Assembly: GCF_007994735.1 (NCBI RefSeq)
Contig: NZ_VOIL01000001.1
Location: 1,674,001-1,738,000 of the forward strand
From: Nesterenkonia populi
Lineage (GTDB): Bacteria > Actinomycetota > Actinomycetes > Actinomycetales > Micrococcaceae
Direction of reading: 5' to 3'
DNA length: 64,000 nt
Shown: one piece after another, positions 53,914 through 61,951 of the stretch
How positions within the stretch are numbered: the stretch's first letter is position 1
How the letters are laid out: the number at the start of each line of letters is the position of its first letter
Position numbers and translations under genes: made by a program
Notes under the pieces: model-generated
Told to the model about the DNA's origin: nothing
Databases searched by the model: none
The model's input: only the letters and a program-made list of their open reading frames with translations

Positions 53914-55560
53914 TCACTCGGTGACGGTGAGGTGGAGGTGGTCATAGTGACCACCTGTGGGGTCGGTGGGGTCGTGCATGCCGCCGCCGTCGTAGGGCCG
54001 CCAGCCTTCATCGGCCTGTGAGGTGACCCAGATTTTGCCGTCGAAGATCAGGTATTCGACCCCGAGGGTTTCGGCGTGGTCTTTGACCCAGTTGGTGACC
54101 TCCCACCCGGCTTGCCGCTGGGCCTCGGTGGGGAAGCTGCCGATGGGGTTGCCGAAGGTGACATCGCAGGCCCGCCCCAGCGGGTGCTCGGAGTCCTGGC
54201 CGGGGCGTTCGTCCCAACAAACCCAGGAAGTCTCCGGGAAGGCGTCGCTGGTCTGCTGGTAGAGGTGCAGCATCCGGGCGGTGATCTGGCCACCGGTGGT
54301 GGGGTCATCGACCATCTGCGACCCATCACCATCACTTGGCTCCGGCTCGCCGGCTTCCGCTGCCTGGTCGGGTTCGGTGGGGCAGTCCTCATTGTCAGCA
54401 CCAGCCGGTTGGGTGCTGCTGCCTGATCCCCGGGGGGCGGGGTGGGCGTCGTGGGTCTCCAACCATGGTTCAGGGTCGGTGTGTTCCCCGGTCTCGCGGC
54501 CGCCGGGCCAGATTTCTAAGTGCAGGTGCGGGCCAGTGGACTGCCCCGAGTTGCCCACATCCCCAATGTGATCCCCGGCGGTGACGGTCTCACCGGGCTG
54601 GACGTGGATGCCGGTCTCCCACATATGGATATACACCGACGACACCGCTTCGCCACCGATGGTGTGATCAATGACGACCACCCCGCCGCGGGCCTCGTTG
54701 TAGTCAGCGGAGGCGACTACTCCATCGGCGATGGCATAGATCGGTGTCCCATCCGGTGCTGCCCAATCGGTACCAGCATGGAAGCTGTCTTCCCTCGTCA
54801 CCGGGTGGACCCGTGGCCCGTAGTCGCTGGTCTGAACCGCAGCATCCTCCGGTAATGGGAAGACCACCCTGCCGGACTCCGGCACCGAGGCTGGCCCGGC
54901 TTCACTGCCGGTGGTGAGTGCTTCCAGGATGGTCTCTGCGACCGGTTCATAGTTCTGATACCGGTCCGGGTAGGCCGAGACCTCCACGGCTTGGGCGACC
55001 TCGCCCTTATCCATCTCCTGCCACGCAGGGATGTCGAGCAACCCACGGGGTGAACCACTGTTGGGGCCGCCGGGGCCGCCGAAGAACGCTTGGGCTTGGT
55101 AGACCGGGTCCATGAGGTCTTCAACGGAGCCCCACCCGGTGGACGGGCGCATCTGAAACAACCCCAGGCTGTCGTGATCAGAGCCATCGCCGTCGTTGGG
55201 ATAGTCAGCAGAGTCCGGGTAGGCGGCTTCGTTGGAGAGCTGGCGGAGGGTGGATTCAGTCAGTGCGGCCATCAGTGCGATCACCAGCCCATCCCGGCTC
55301 ACCCCTTCGATGCCGCTGCCGGTGTCGATGATCGTGGCCGCATGGCCCAGCTGCTCCTGCTTCAGGGTGAAGGTCTCCCCATTGGTGGTGGTGACCTCCA
55401 GTTCGTCGGGGACTTCCCCGATGGTGAGGTGCGGGCTTGCTCCGGGCACAGTGCAGGAGGCTCCGGCACCTGGGCTCATCAATGCGCCCACTGAGACCAG
55501 GGCGACGGAGGGGCCGAGCATGGCGAGTAGGACCAGGATGATGGCTGCTTCCTTCAACAC
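53914..55560 (-). CDS. Three-part cell-wall hydrolase (lytic, M23 peptidase, C-terminal peptidase-like)
   Basis: 548 residues. After an N-terminal membrane anchor (AIILVLLAMLGPSVALVSVGAL), residues ~85-215 look like a lysozyme-type region (ALTES with Glu102, then SLGLFQMRPSTGWG). An M23/LytM domain follows (~230-360) with zinc ligands His261 and Asp265 (FHAGTDW) and His345/His347 (GPHLHLE). The C-terminal ~140 residues (ARMLHLYQQ, HPLGRACDVTFG, GHYDHLHLTV) resemble a zinc carboxypeptidase fold. It should open peptidoglycan for the transfer channel. It starts at GTG 55560 after GGGAGG. Confidence 0.82.
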   Translation of the reverse strand: MLKEAAIILVLLAMLGPSVALVSVGALMSPGAGASCTVPGASPHLTIGEVPDELEVTTTNGETFTLKQEQLGHAATIIDTGSGIEGVSRDGLVIALMAALTESTLRQLSNEAAYPDSADYPNDGDGSDHDSLGLFQMRPSTGWGSVEDLMDPVYQAQAFFGGPGGPNSGSPRGLLDIPAWQEMDKGEVAQAVEVSAYPDRYQNYEPVAETILEALTTGSEAGPASVPESGRVVFPLPEDAAVQTSDYGPRVHPVTREDSFHAGTDWAAPDGTPIYAIADGVVASADYNEARGGVVVIDHTIGGEAVSSVYIHMWETGIHVQPGETVTAGDHIGDVGNSGQSTGPHLHLEIWPGGRETGEHTDPEPWLETHDAHPAPRGSGSSTQPAGADNEDCPTEPDQAAEAGEPEPSDGDGSQMVDDPTTGGQITARMLHLYQQTSDAFPETSWVCWDERPGQDSEHPLGRACDVTFGNPIGSFPTEAQRQAGWEVTNWVKDHAETLGVEYLIFDGKIWVTSQADEGWRPYDGGGMHDPTDPTGGHYDHLHLTVTE

Positions 55561-55586
55561 CGGTCAGGCACCTCCCTTCATGCCGG

Positions 55587-56309
55587 TCAGGTGAGGGGGT
55601 TGTCGAGTTCGGAGAACCGCAGCAGGTGGCAGGTCTCATAGGCCGGGGCGCAGACGATGAACACCGTGAAGGAGACCTCGTGCTCACTGGTGACCGGTTC
55701 GTCGTTCCAGGTGCCGTGGCGGTGGCGGGTGCCGGTGATTGTGTAGGCCACCGTGCCTTCGGTGATCTGCCCGGGCTGGGCCTGCTCCAGTGCTTCTTCC
55801 CACGCCTTGGGGACATAGGCCTCATCAATGGAGAGGTGTTGGCGGGTGGAGTGCTGACGCAGCTGAGTCCATGCCTCACGAGTGGGCAGATAGGCGGCCA
55901 CATCAGAGGCCAGCCCGGCTTGCTCGGCCCCGGTAGGGTCACCGACATCCAACAGTGCGGAGGTGTAGTCCAAGGGCATCAACCCCGATGCGGTATCCCA
56001 CTCAAACAAGGCGGTGGCGACGTTGCGGGCGAAGGCCTCTGGGTCATCAGACGGTTCCACTGGCGGCACCACCGGTTGCCGAACATCACCCTCAGCCTCC
56101 GGCTGCTCAGTGCCCTCACTGGCTGCGGTGGGGGCGGGGTCTGCGGTCTCGGCAGTTGTGGGTGTGGCCGGTTCGGGTTCGCGGGGGCCGGCTGCGAGTC
56201 CGTAGATGCCGACGATGATCAGCAGGATCAGGGCCACACCAGCAGCAAGGCCGGCCAGCAGTTTGGGCCGGGAGAACGCGGCGGAGAACTCAGGGAGCTT
56301 CATACCCAT
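55587..56309 (-). CDS. Membrane-anchored conjugation protein, TcpC/VirB8-like layout
   Basis: About 240 residues. A single N-terminal membrane helix (LLAGLAAGVALILLIIVGIYGLA) is followed by an acidic Pro/Thr/Glu linker and a soluble domain (~85-240) with FARNVATALFEWDT and GTVAYTITGTRHRHG. This layout matches TcpC/VirB8-type assembly factors, though sequence similarity is weak. Starts at ATG 56309 or 56303 adjoin a copy of the GTGCAC motif. Gene order next to the cell-wall hydrolase supports a transfer role. Confidence 0.6.
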   Translation of the reverse strand: MGMKLPEFSAAFSRPKLLAGLAAGVALILLIIVGIYGLAAGPREPEPATPTTAETADPAPTAASEGTEQPEAEGDVRQPVVPPVEPSDDPEAFARNVATALFEWDTASGLMPLDYTSALLDVGDPTGAEQAGLASDVAAYLPTREAWTQLRQHSTRQHLSIDEAYVPKAWEEALEQAQPGQITEGTVAYTITGTRHRHGTWNDEPVTSEHEVSFTVFIVCAPAYETCHLLRFSELDNPLT

Positions 56310-56321
56310 CAGGTGCACACC
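56307..56321. repeat. GTGCAC motif copy 4
   Basis: CATCAGGTGCACACC overlaps the start of the membrane-anchored gene; in gene orientation GGTGTGCACCTGATGG ends directly at the start codon. Confidence 0.4.
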
Positions 56322-56366
56322 CAACCCCGGACAGACACCGCCGCTGGGCGGGCATAGGGGGTGGTG

Positions 56367-57395
56367 TTATAGGGCGCGTAGATGAGCCCGCACCGGGGCA
56401 GTCTCTCGGCCGTGAGTGTCCTCGTCGTGGGGTTCGCGGGATGCTTGAAGTTTCTCGGCGAAGGCGACTGTGGCTTCCACGGTGCTTAGGAAGCTGCGGT
56501 ACTGCTCATCAGTCAGCTCGACGGCCAGCTGGTCGGGGTCGTAGTGGGTCCACCAGTTGGCCAGTTCGCCCCAGGTCGCCCAGAACGCCCGGGTCGGATA
56601 CCGCCGCGGCACCTCATCTGCTATTGGCTCTGTTGCCTGGGTTCCAGTAGGGGTGGTGCGTTTCTTGGTGGTGGCTTTCACCTTGGCCACTGCCTCATCG
56701 GCGAGACGGTGCAGCTCATCCACGCGCTCTCGTTGAGCGGCCTCGGCAGCTCCGCGCAGCTGCCGGTAGGCCGGGTCCACCGGCGCACCAGCGTCAATCC
56801 GAGCCAGCTCACCCTCAGCGTCCTGCCGTAGTTCCTCGGGCACAGTCGGATCGGTGGCGAGGTGTTGGAGGTAGCTGATCTTCTCGAGGGTCTTATAGGA
56901 GGCGCTGCCGGGGGTCATCGCCGCAGCCTGCTCCCGGGTCTTGCCGTTGCTGCCTGTTGGTGGTGGAAAGTTTCCACCACCATGCTCCCCGGGCTGGTGC
57001 CCGTCGTGGAACTGGGTGGAGGCCTTCCTGCGCTCGGCATCCTCAGCCAGGAGCTGCTTCAGCTCCCGGTAGAGAGCGGCGGCTTCCTGCTGGGTCAGGG
57101 GCTTGTGGAGGGTGTTCTCGTCCTGCTCGGCGAGCAGGTGGCCCAGCTTGTCGGAGATACCTGAGCGGACCCACACGTTGGTCTTGCGCCATCCGAGCTG
57201 CTTGATCGCGGCCAACCGGCGGGCACCGCAGACCAGCAGACCTTCGGGAGTAATCGTGATGGGCTGCAACAGGCCTTCGCGGGCGATGGAGGCTGCGAGT
57301 TCTTCGATGTCCCCGAAGTCAGCGCGGTGCCGCGGACCGACCGTGATGGCCTCCACCGCGCGGTCGAGCTCGATGAAGCCGGTCTGCTCACTCAT
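56367..57395 (-). CDS. ParB-like nuclease-domain protein
   Basis: 342 residues. The ParB/Srx fold is visible in IEELAASIAREGLLQPITITPEGLLVCGARRLAAIKQLGW (~28-70); VCGARRLAA corresponds to the ParB box. A basic helical C-terminal half follows (DELHRLADEAVAKVKATTKKRT). Such proteins help maintain or transfer conjugative elements. No ParA ATPase gene is seen nearby. ATG 57395 overlaps the upstream stop; the first in-frame GTG is at 57398. Confidence 0.8.
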   Translation of the reverse strand: MSEQTGFIELDRAVEAITVGPRHRADFGDIEELAASIAREGLLQPITITPEGLLVCGARRLAAIKQLGWRKTNVWVRSGISDKLGHLLAEQDENTLHKPLTQQEAAALYRELKQLLAEDAERRKASTQFHDGHQPGEHGGGNFPPPTGSNGKTREQAAAMTPGSASYKTLEKISYLQHLATDPTVPEELRQDAEGELARIDAGAPVDPAYRQLRGAAEAAQRERVDELHRLADEAVAKVKATTKKRTTPTGTQATEPIADEVPRRYPTRAFWATWGELANWWTHYDPDQLAVELTDEQYRSFLSTVEATVAFAEKLQASREPHDEDTHGRETAPVRAHLRAL

Positions 57396-58285
57396 CACCG
57401 GCCCCCACCAGAACGAGCATGGCCGGGGGCGGTAAAGGCGATCAGCATCACCAGGTCCTCATCGCGCAGCAGCATCGGCAGACTCTCACCGATTAGCAGC
57501 CTCAGCAGCACACCGCGGCCGGCGTTAGTGGCCGCATAGGCGGCATCGGGGTGGCCCAGCAGGGCTTTGAGCATCGCCGTCCAGGACTCACTGGGGATGT
57601 CCAGCACGGCGCGGGCATGCTTATCCCGCCGCAAAGCCTCATACGCCGCCTGCCGGCTGGAGGTCCGTGTCAACGCGGAGCAGATGTGTTCGATCCCAGC
57701 GCGAGCCGTCCTGGGGTGCCAATCCAACAAGGTAAACAGCTCGATCGCATCCTCCACCGCAGTACGTGCCGCAGTCACCACCGACCCATCAGCCGTATCC
57801 TCCGCGTCCTCTGGCTCGTGGTCGGTGGTGTGGAAGGCAGGGTGATAGTCGGTCAGGGGTGTTTCGCGGTCGCTGAAGCGCACGGGGTCATGGAAGGCGG
57901 AGATGTGTGGGCGGCGGGCCTGGTGGACCGAGCAGAGCAGCCCTTGGGCGCGTTCCTCGGCGATGCAGGTGATCCGTACCGCGTGGGTGACCACCGCCCA
58001 CGGGTCGGCTGCTTCCCGGGTGGAGCGGCTGCGCATCACATCGAACGCCGCTGAGGCTGCCTCCCAGGGGTCGAGTCCGTGTTTGCGGGCCAGGGCGGCG
58101 TACTTCTCAGCGGTGAAGGCCATCAGCTGCGCGGCCTCGGCATCGTTTTCCCACGCCCCGGGACCGGTATGGTGCAGACGCCTGAGTAGGGCTCGTAGTC
58201 CTGCGCTGGACTGGAACGTTCGCCCGCTCCGCCCGTTGCCGGTATTGCCGTTGGGTTGTGGGTTGGGGTTGGTGGTGGTTTGCAT
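57395..58285 (-). CDS. Conserved element protein, helical, unknown function
   Basis: 296 residues from ATG 58285, which follows AGGAGG. An N-terminal Asn/Gly-rich region is followed by FTAEKYAALARKHGLDPWEAASAAFDVMRSRSTREAADPWAVVTHAVRITCIAEERAQGLLCS, a helical pattern with a regularly spaced Ala and Trp that looks like a replication or DNA-binding factor, then another helical part. I cannot name a family. It is coupled to the ParB-like gene, so a role in element maintenance is likely. Confidence 0.6.
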   Translation of the reverse strand: MQTTTNPNPQPNGNTGNGRSGRTFQSSAGLRALLRRLHHTGPGAWENDAEAAQLMAFTAEKYAALARKHGLDPWEAASAAFDVMRSRSTREAADPWAVVTHAVRITCIAEERAQGLLCSVHQARRPHISAFHDPVRFSDRETPLTDYHPAFHTTDHEPEDAEDTADGSVVTAARTAVEDAIELFTLLDWHPRTARAGIEHICSALTRTSSRQAAYEALRRDKHARAVLDIPSESWTAMLKALLGHPDAAYAATNAGRGVLLRLLIGESLPMLLRDEDLVMLIAFTAPGHARSGGGR

Positions 58286-58301
58286 TGGTGTACCTCCTGA
58301 C

Positions 58302-58316
58302 CACCAGGTGCACACC
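58302..58316. repeat. GTGCAC motif copy 5
   Basis: CACCAGGTGCACACC, 17 bases before the start of the preceding gene and followed in that direction by AGGAGG. Confidence 0.4.
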
Positions 58317-58427
58317 CCACCCCCAAGGTCTTTCCGGTCCGGCTTCTGGCCGGTCCGGTTGGGGAGTGTCGTTGTTGCGGTGGTCATGACCCATCACCAC
58401 CAACGCAGCACAGCAGACCCCCTGGGG

Positions 58428-58886
58428 TCAGCTGCGTCCCACCGCATCCCGAGCGACCTGATGAGGCCGATGACCGCGGCCGAACGCTGAGACCGGCGGC
58501 AACTGGGCTACCCGGCTCCCAACCCGCCGCACCGGGGCGACTAGTGGGGCGCGGACCCTGCGGGCCAGGGCTGCCTCGAAGTCGATACCGCGGCCAGCGA
58601 CCACCGCAGTGTGCCGGGCCATCAGATCAGTCGGCCTCACCCACTCAACCCCACGAGCACCCCGGGCATACTCCGCCCTGGGCTGGCGGCGGCGGATGTG
58701 GTCAGCCTCGACCGCATTCGGCACACCCTGGCCTCCAGGGCTGTCGGGGCCAGAGACCTCCGGTGTCCTCTCGACGGCAGGCACTTCCGGTCCAAGAGGT
58801 GTTGGCCCCGTGTCTCGAATGTGTTGCGGCTGCCCAGGGGTATCGCCGGGGTCGGGGTGGTGAGTGTGGGGGTTGATGGTGTTCAC
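58428..58886 (-). CDS. Small Pro-rich element protein, unknown function
   Basis: 152 residues, Pro/Gly/His-rich at the N-terminus (HHPDPGDTPGQ) and basic at the C-terminus. No domain is recognisable. It overlaps the next gene by 4 bases, so it is translated from the same operon. A real gene is likely because of the coupling, although the composition is biased. Confidence 0.5.
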   Translation of the reverse strand: MNTINPHTHHPDPGDTPGQPQHIRDTGPTPLGPEVPAVERTPEVSGPDSPGGQGVPNAVEADHIRRRQPRAEYARGARGVEWVRPTDLMARHTAVVAGRGIDFEAALARRVRAPLVAPVRRVGSRVAQLPPVSAFGRGHRPHQVARDAVGRS

Positions 58887-59638
58887 GAGGTTCCTCCCTG
58901 TTCGTTCTTCCCACCAACAGAAGCTCCGGCGCTGCTGTGGATGGATGGTTCATCTGTGAGATGCTCGGCTGCCGCCCAACGGCCCACCGTCGAAGGGTGA
59001 ACCCCCAGCTGCTCGGCAATCCGCTTGTTCGACCACCCCTGATCCCGCAGCAGCCGCGCACGGACACGCCGATCCACCGACACGTCGTCTGTGGCAGGAG
59101 CACCCGTGGTCTCGGAGGCCGGTTCCGGGGTGGGGTCGGTGTCCTCGACCGTGTGGCCGGATACGGAAGTCTGAGATTGGGGCGGGTGGGATCGGACAGT
59201 GGCGAGTTGGGCGGTCGGTCGAGAAGCGCGGGTCAGGATGACAGTGAGGTGGGTGATCGCCAGCAGCACCACCGGCGGGACTGCCGCTACCGAGGCGGCC
59301 AGCACACCAGGAACATCAGCATCGGCAGCGACCACCGCATGCAGACTGTTCGCCGTGACTGAGACCAGTGCGCCGCCGGCCAGCAGAGCCCACGGATACA
59401 AAGCCGCCCGCTGACCCGCTAACGCGACCGCGGAGACGGTGGCGACCACGATGATCCCGTCCACGATCAGTGGCCACACCCATGCCTGACCGGGTTCGAT
59501 GCCGGAGCGGGCTGCCAAGTCGGCCAGGGCGTTGAAGCTGAGCCAAAACGCACCCGCAGCGATGAACACGGTGCCAGCGACCGCGGTGCGCAGCGCCCAT
59601 CGGTGCCCCACACCAGAAACCTGACCTTCGGTGCTCAT
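58883..59638 (-). CDS. DUF2637-family membrane protein with C-terminal HTH
   Basis: 251 residues. The N-terminal half holds four membrane segments: LRTAVAGTVFIAAGAFWLSFNALADLA, WPLIVDGIIVVATVSAVAL, ALYPWALLAGGALVSVTANSLHAV and SVAAVPPVVLLAITHL, with the acidic IVDG residue typical of DUF2637, a family near Streptomyces spread genes (SpdB). A C-terminal helix-turn-helix (LLRDQGWSNKRIAEQLGVHPSTVGRWAA) follows a linker. It may link membrane events to gene control in intramycelial or cell-to-cell spread. Confidence 0.8.
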   Translation of the reverse strand: MSTEGQVSGVGHRWALRTAVAGTVFIAAGAFWLSFNALADLAARSGIEPGQAWVWPLIVDGIIVVATVSAVALAGQRAALYPWALLAGGALVSVTANSLHAVVAADADVPGVLAASVAAVPPVVLLAITHLTVILTRASRPTAQLATVRSHPPQSQTSVSGHTVEDTDPTPEPASETTGAPATDDVSVDRRVRARLLRDQGWSNKRIAEQLGVHPSTVGRWAAAEHLTDEPSIHSSAGASVGGKNEQGGTS

Positions 59639-60576
59639 CCCAGGCCCCTCACCTGTGACGCTGCCTCAGCAGAGGGCTGGCGGCGGCGGGCAAACACTCC
59701 CGGCGCGAGTGACTGCTGTCCATGCGGCTCACGGGCAGTGCCAATGTGGGTGGTGCGGTAGGCCGACCGTATCGTCGCGGAAATCTCCCGCTGCCCCAAC
59801 CCAGCTTGGGACGCCGCAGCAGAAAGCACCTCCACTGCATCCCCGGCTGGAATGTTGTTCTCTGCCAGGCGGCAGGCCGCCCAGAACAACCCCCGGTTGC
59901 GCTCACCCTCCCCACGAGCCGCCACCCACGAAGCCAACCGAGACACATCAGCCTCACGCCGAGGTCCAGGTGCGGTTCGCCGGAAGGCTGGTGCTGACCG
60001 TGGGTCCAGGAACTCCCGCAACCCGGAAGCATCCACAGGCTGGGGCGGAGCCCCAGCGATCCGCGCCATCCGGTAGCACGTGGCAGAACCCTTATTCTGG
60101 ACTACCGAAGGCGGGACGATGATGTAGCCGCCATCGCCACGGAAATCCACACCAGCTGCGGCTGCCTGCCACGACCGCTGCTGCACACCCGGAGCCACCG
60201 GGTAGTAGGCATGCATCCCACCCGAGGGAGTCGAGACCAGCACACCCCACCCCTCCGTCAGTCCGGCACGATGGGATCGGGCAAACGCGGCGTATCCGTC
60301 GGTCTCGGGGTGGACATCGACATCGACCACCACCAGGTTCGAGGCCTGCCCGGTGGGCACACCGATATTCGCCTCCGGGTACCTGCCCCACCACTGTTCG
60401 ACCTGGCCCGGGTCGGTGGTGGCGTCATAGAACCCATGCTCAGTCAGCGGACGCTTAGCCCCCGGCGCACAGGGGAATACCGGCACTCCGGCGGCAGCCA
60501 GCTGGGAAGCCACCACCGGCAGGCCAGCGCCGCGGGTCTGGCGGAGGACCTGTGTGAAGGAGGCCAGCCCGGTCAT
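59635..60576 (-). CDS. Prim-pol-type primase-polymerase, DNA-replication protein
   Basis: 313 residues. The AEP-type prim-pol core is present: LAAAGVPVFPCAPGAKRPLTEHGFYDAT, then NIGVPTGQASNLVVVDVDVHPETDG with the metal-binding DVD triad, and VSTPSGGMHAYYP with the catalytic His. A helical C-terminus (GERNRGLFWAACRLAENNIPAG) follows. It probably makes primers for the element's replication or strand synthesis after transfer. ATG 60576 overlaps the upstream stop. Confidence 0.87.
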   Translation of the reverse strand: MTGLASFTQVLRQTRGAGLPVVASQLAAAGVPVFPCAPGAKRPLTEHGFYDATTDPGQVEQWWGRYPEANIGVPTGQASNLVVVDVDVHPETDGYAAFARSHRAGLTEGWGVLVSTPSGGMHAYYPVAPGVQQRSWQAAAAGVDFRGDGGYIIVPPSVVQNKGSATCYRMARIAGAPPQPVDASGLREFLDPRSAPAFRRTAPGPRREADVSRLASWVAARGEGERNRGLFWAACRLAENNIPAGDAVEVLSAAASQAGLGQREISATIRSAYRTTHIGTAREPHGQQSLAPGVFARRRQPSAEAASQVRGLG

Positions 60577-61685
60577 CACAGCCCCGACCTCTCGACACTA
60601 GAGACCACCGGTTCACGGTGCGGCGCAGCAGCCTCCGGCCCTAACCTCTGCACGTCTTTCGGTTCCGCGCTCTGCCGGGCAACACCGTTCCGCCCGGGCT
60701 GGCCGCGTTCCAGACCGGGCGGTGTGCCATCAGTCACCTGCGGGGTATCCATCCCATCGAGCACTGAGAGGGCGGTCTTACGAACTCGTTCACCGGTGGC
60801 CTTGACCACCTCAACCGGTCCCTGGTCCTTCACCTGCATCGCCCACGTGGACACATACGGGATCGTGTATTCACTGGTGTCCAACCCGTGGGCGGCACCG
60901 ATCATCAGCGCCACCGACTCCGCCTCGACCTCCACCACCCCGCGGTGGCCACGGGCCTCCTGCTGGTTCGGGCCATGCATCATCACATGGCCGAGCTCAT
61001 GAGCCAGGGTCTTTACCTGCGCAGCAGGGTCCATATCCGAACGCACAGCCACCTGCTTGGCCGTGTAATCGGTGATCCCATTGGCCCGACCAAGCTCGGC
61101 GGCACTGCCGGCCCCGACAACGGTGAATCCCTGTGCTCGGATTAGCCGGGACAGCTCCGTGTGCAACCCAGCAGGGGCCTTGCCCTTCAACAATTGCGGT
61201 GACGAGGGCTCGGGAATCGGCTCCCCGGCGGTCTGGGCGGCGTCCCACACATAAGCAGGCTTCGCGCCCACCATGCGGGAGCGCACCACCTCACCTGCCC
61301 GGGGCTTCTCACCGCGATCCAGCCGCCGGCATGAACCCGGATCGGAAGGGTCACTAGTGGCGAACCAGGCGGTGACCGGGGCATAGATCATGTAACCCGG
61401 TTGGCCCTTCTGCACCTGCCGGCCCAACTGCTGCCACTGCCTGTACCCCGCCACATACGACGGAGACGGCACACCCACCAGCCCCTTCTGATAGGCCTCC
61501 TGATGCTGGGCAAAAATCAGCAGAGTGTTGTTGAACGACCGCGACCGGAACCTAGCCGCAAACGCCATCGCCTGCTGCCAATCCTCACCTGAGACCAGCT
61601 GCTCGACCGCAGCGGTCAGCCGCTCGTGCAGCTCACCGAGCTTGGCTTCACGGTTGCTGCGTGAGGGTGTTGATTGCTCCGACAT
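60576..61685 (-). CDS. ArdC-type antirestriction / zinc metallopeptidase-like protein
   Basis: 369 residues. The N-terminal ssDNA-binding ArdC domain (FNNTLLIFAQHQEAYQ, GYRQWQQLGRQVQKGQPG, 50-100) is followed by a zinc-peptidase domain with HELGH at 229-233 and a Glu-rich third-ligand helix (~251-260, VEVEAESVAL). ArdC proteins protect transferred DNA from host restriction. ATG 61685 is the start. It heads the long minus-strand operon. Confidence 0.87.
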   Translation of the reverse strand: MSEQSTPSRSNREAKLGELHERLTAAVEQLVSGEDWQQAMAFAARFRSRSFNNTLLIFAQHQEAYQKGLVGVPSPSYVAGYRQWQQLGRQVQKGQPGYMIYAPVTAWFATSDPSDPGSCRRLDRGEKPRAGEVVRSRMVGAKPAYVWDAAQTAGEPIPEPSSPQLLKGKAPAGLHTELSRLIRAQGFTVVGAGSAAELGRANGITDYTAKQVAVRSDMDPAAQVKTLAHELGHVMMHGPNQQEARGHRGVVEVEAESVALMIGAAHGLDTSEYTIPYVSTWAMQVKDQGPVEVVKATGERVRKTALSVLDGMDTPQVTDGTPPGLERGQPGRNGVARQSAEPKDVQRLGPEAAAPHREPVVSSVERSGL

Positions 61686-61747
61686 GGCATCTGGCCTTCC
61701 TCGTGACCCGGCGGACCAACCGAGCTACAGGAAGCAGCTCGGTCAAC

Positions 61748-61760
61748 CATCAGGTGCGCC
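61748..61760. repeat. GTGCAC motif copy 6 (variant)
   Basis: CATCAGGTGCGCC, upstream of the ArdC-like gene, with GTGCGC instead of GTGCAC. Confidence 0.3.
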
Positions 61761-61951
61761 GGGAAGACCAGCGAGGCGATGACGGACATCGGAGACAACG
61801 TGTACGGCGGTGACCATCAGGGACCGAGGAGGTGAACCCGACAAGTCCTCCCCGGTCTATCAACCCGAGCATCACGGGCGCAGTCCATGGGTCAGCAGCG
61901 TGATAGGAAGTGACGCACAAATGAGAAGAAGTGCATCATCAGCCCCCGGAA

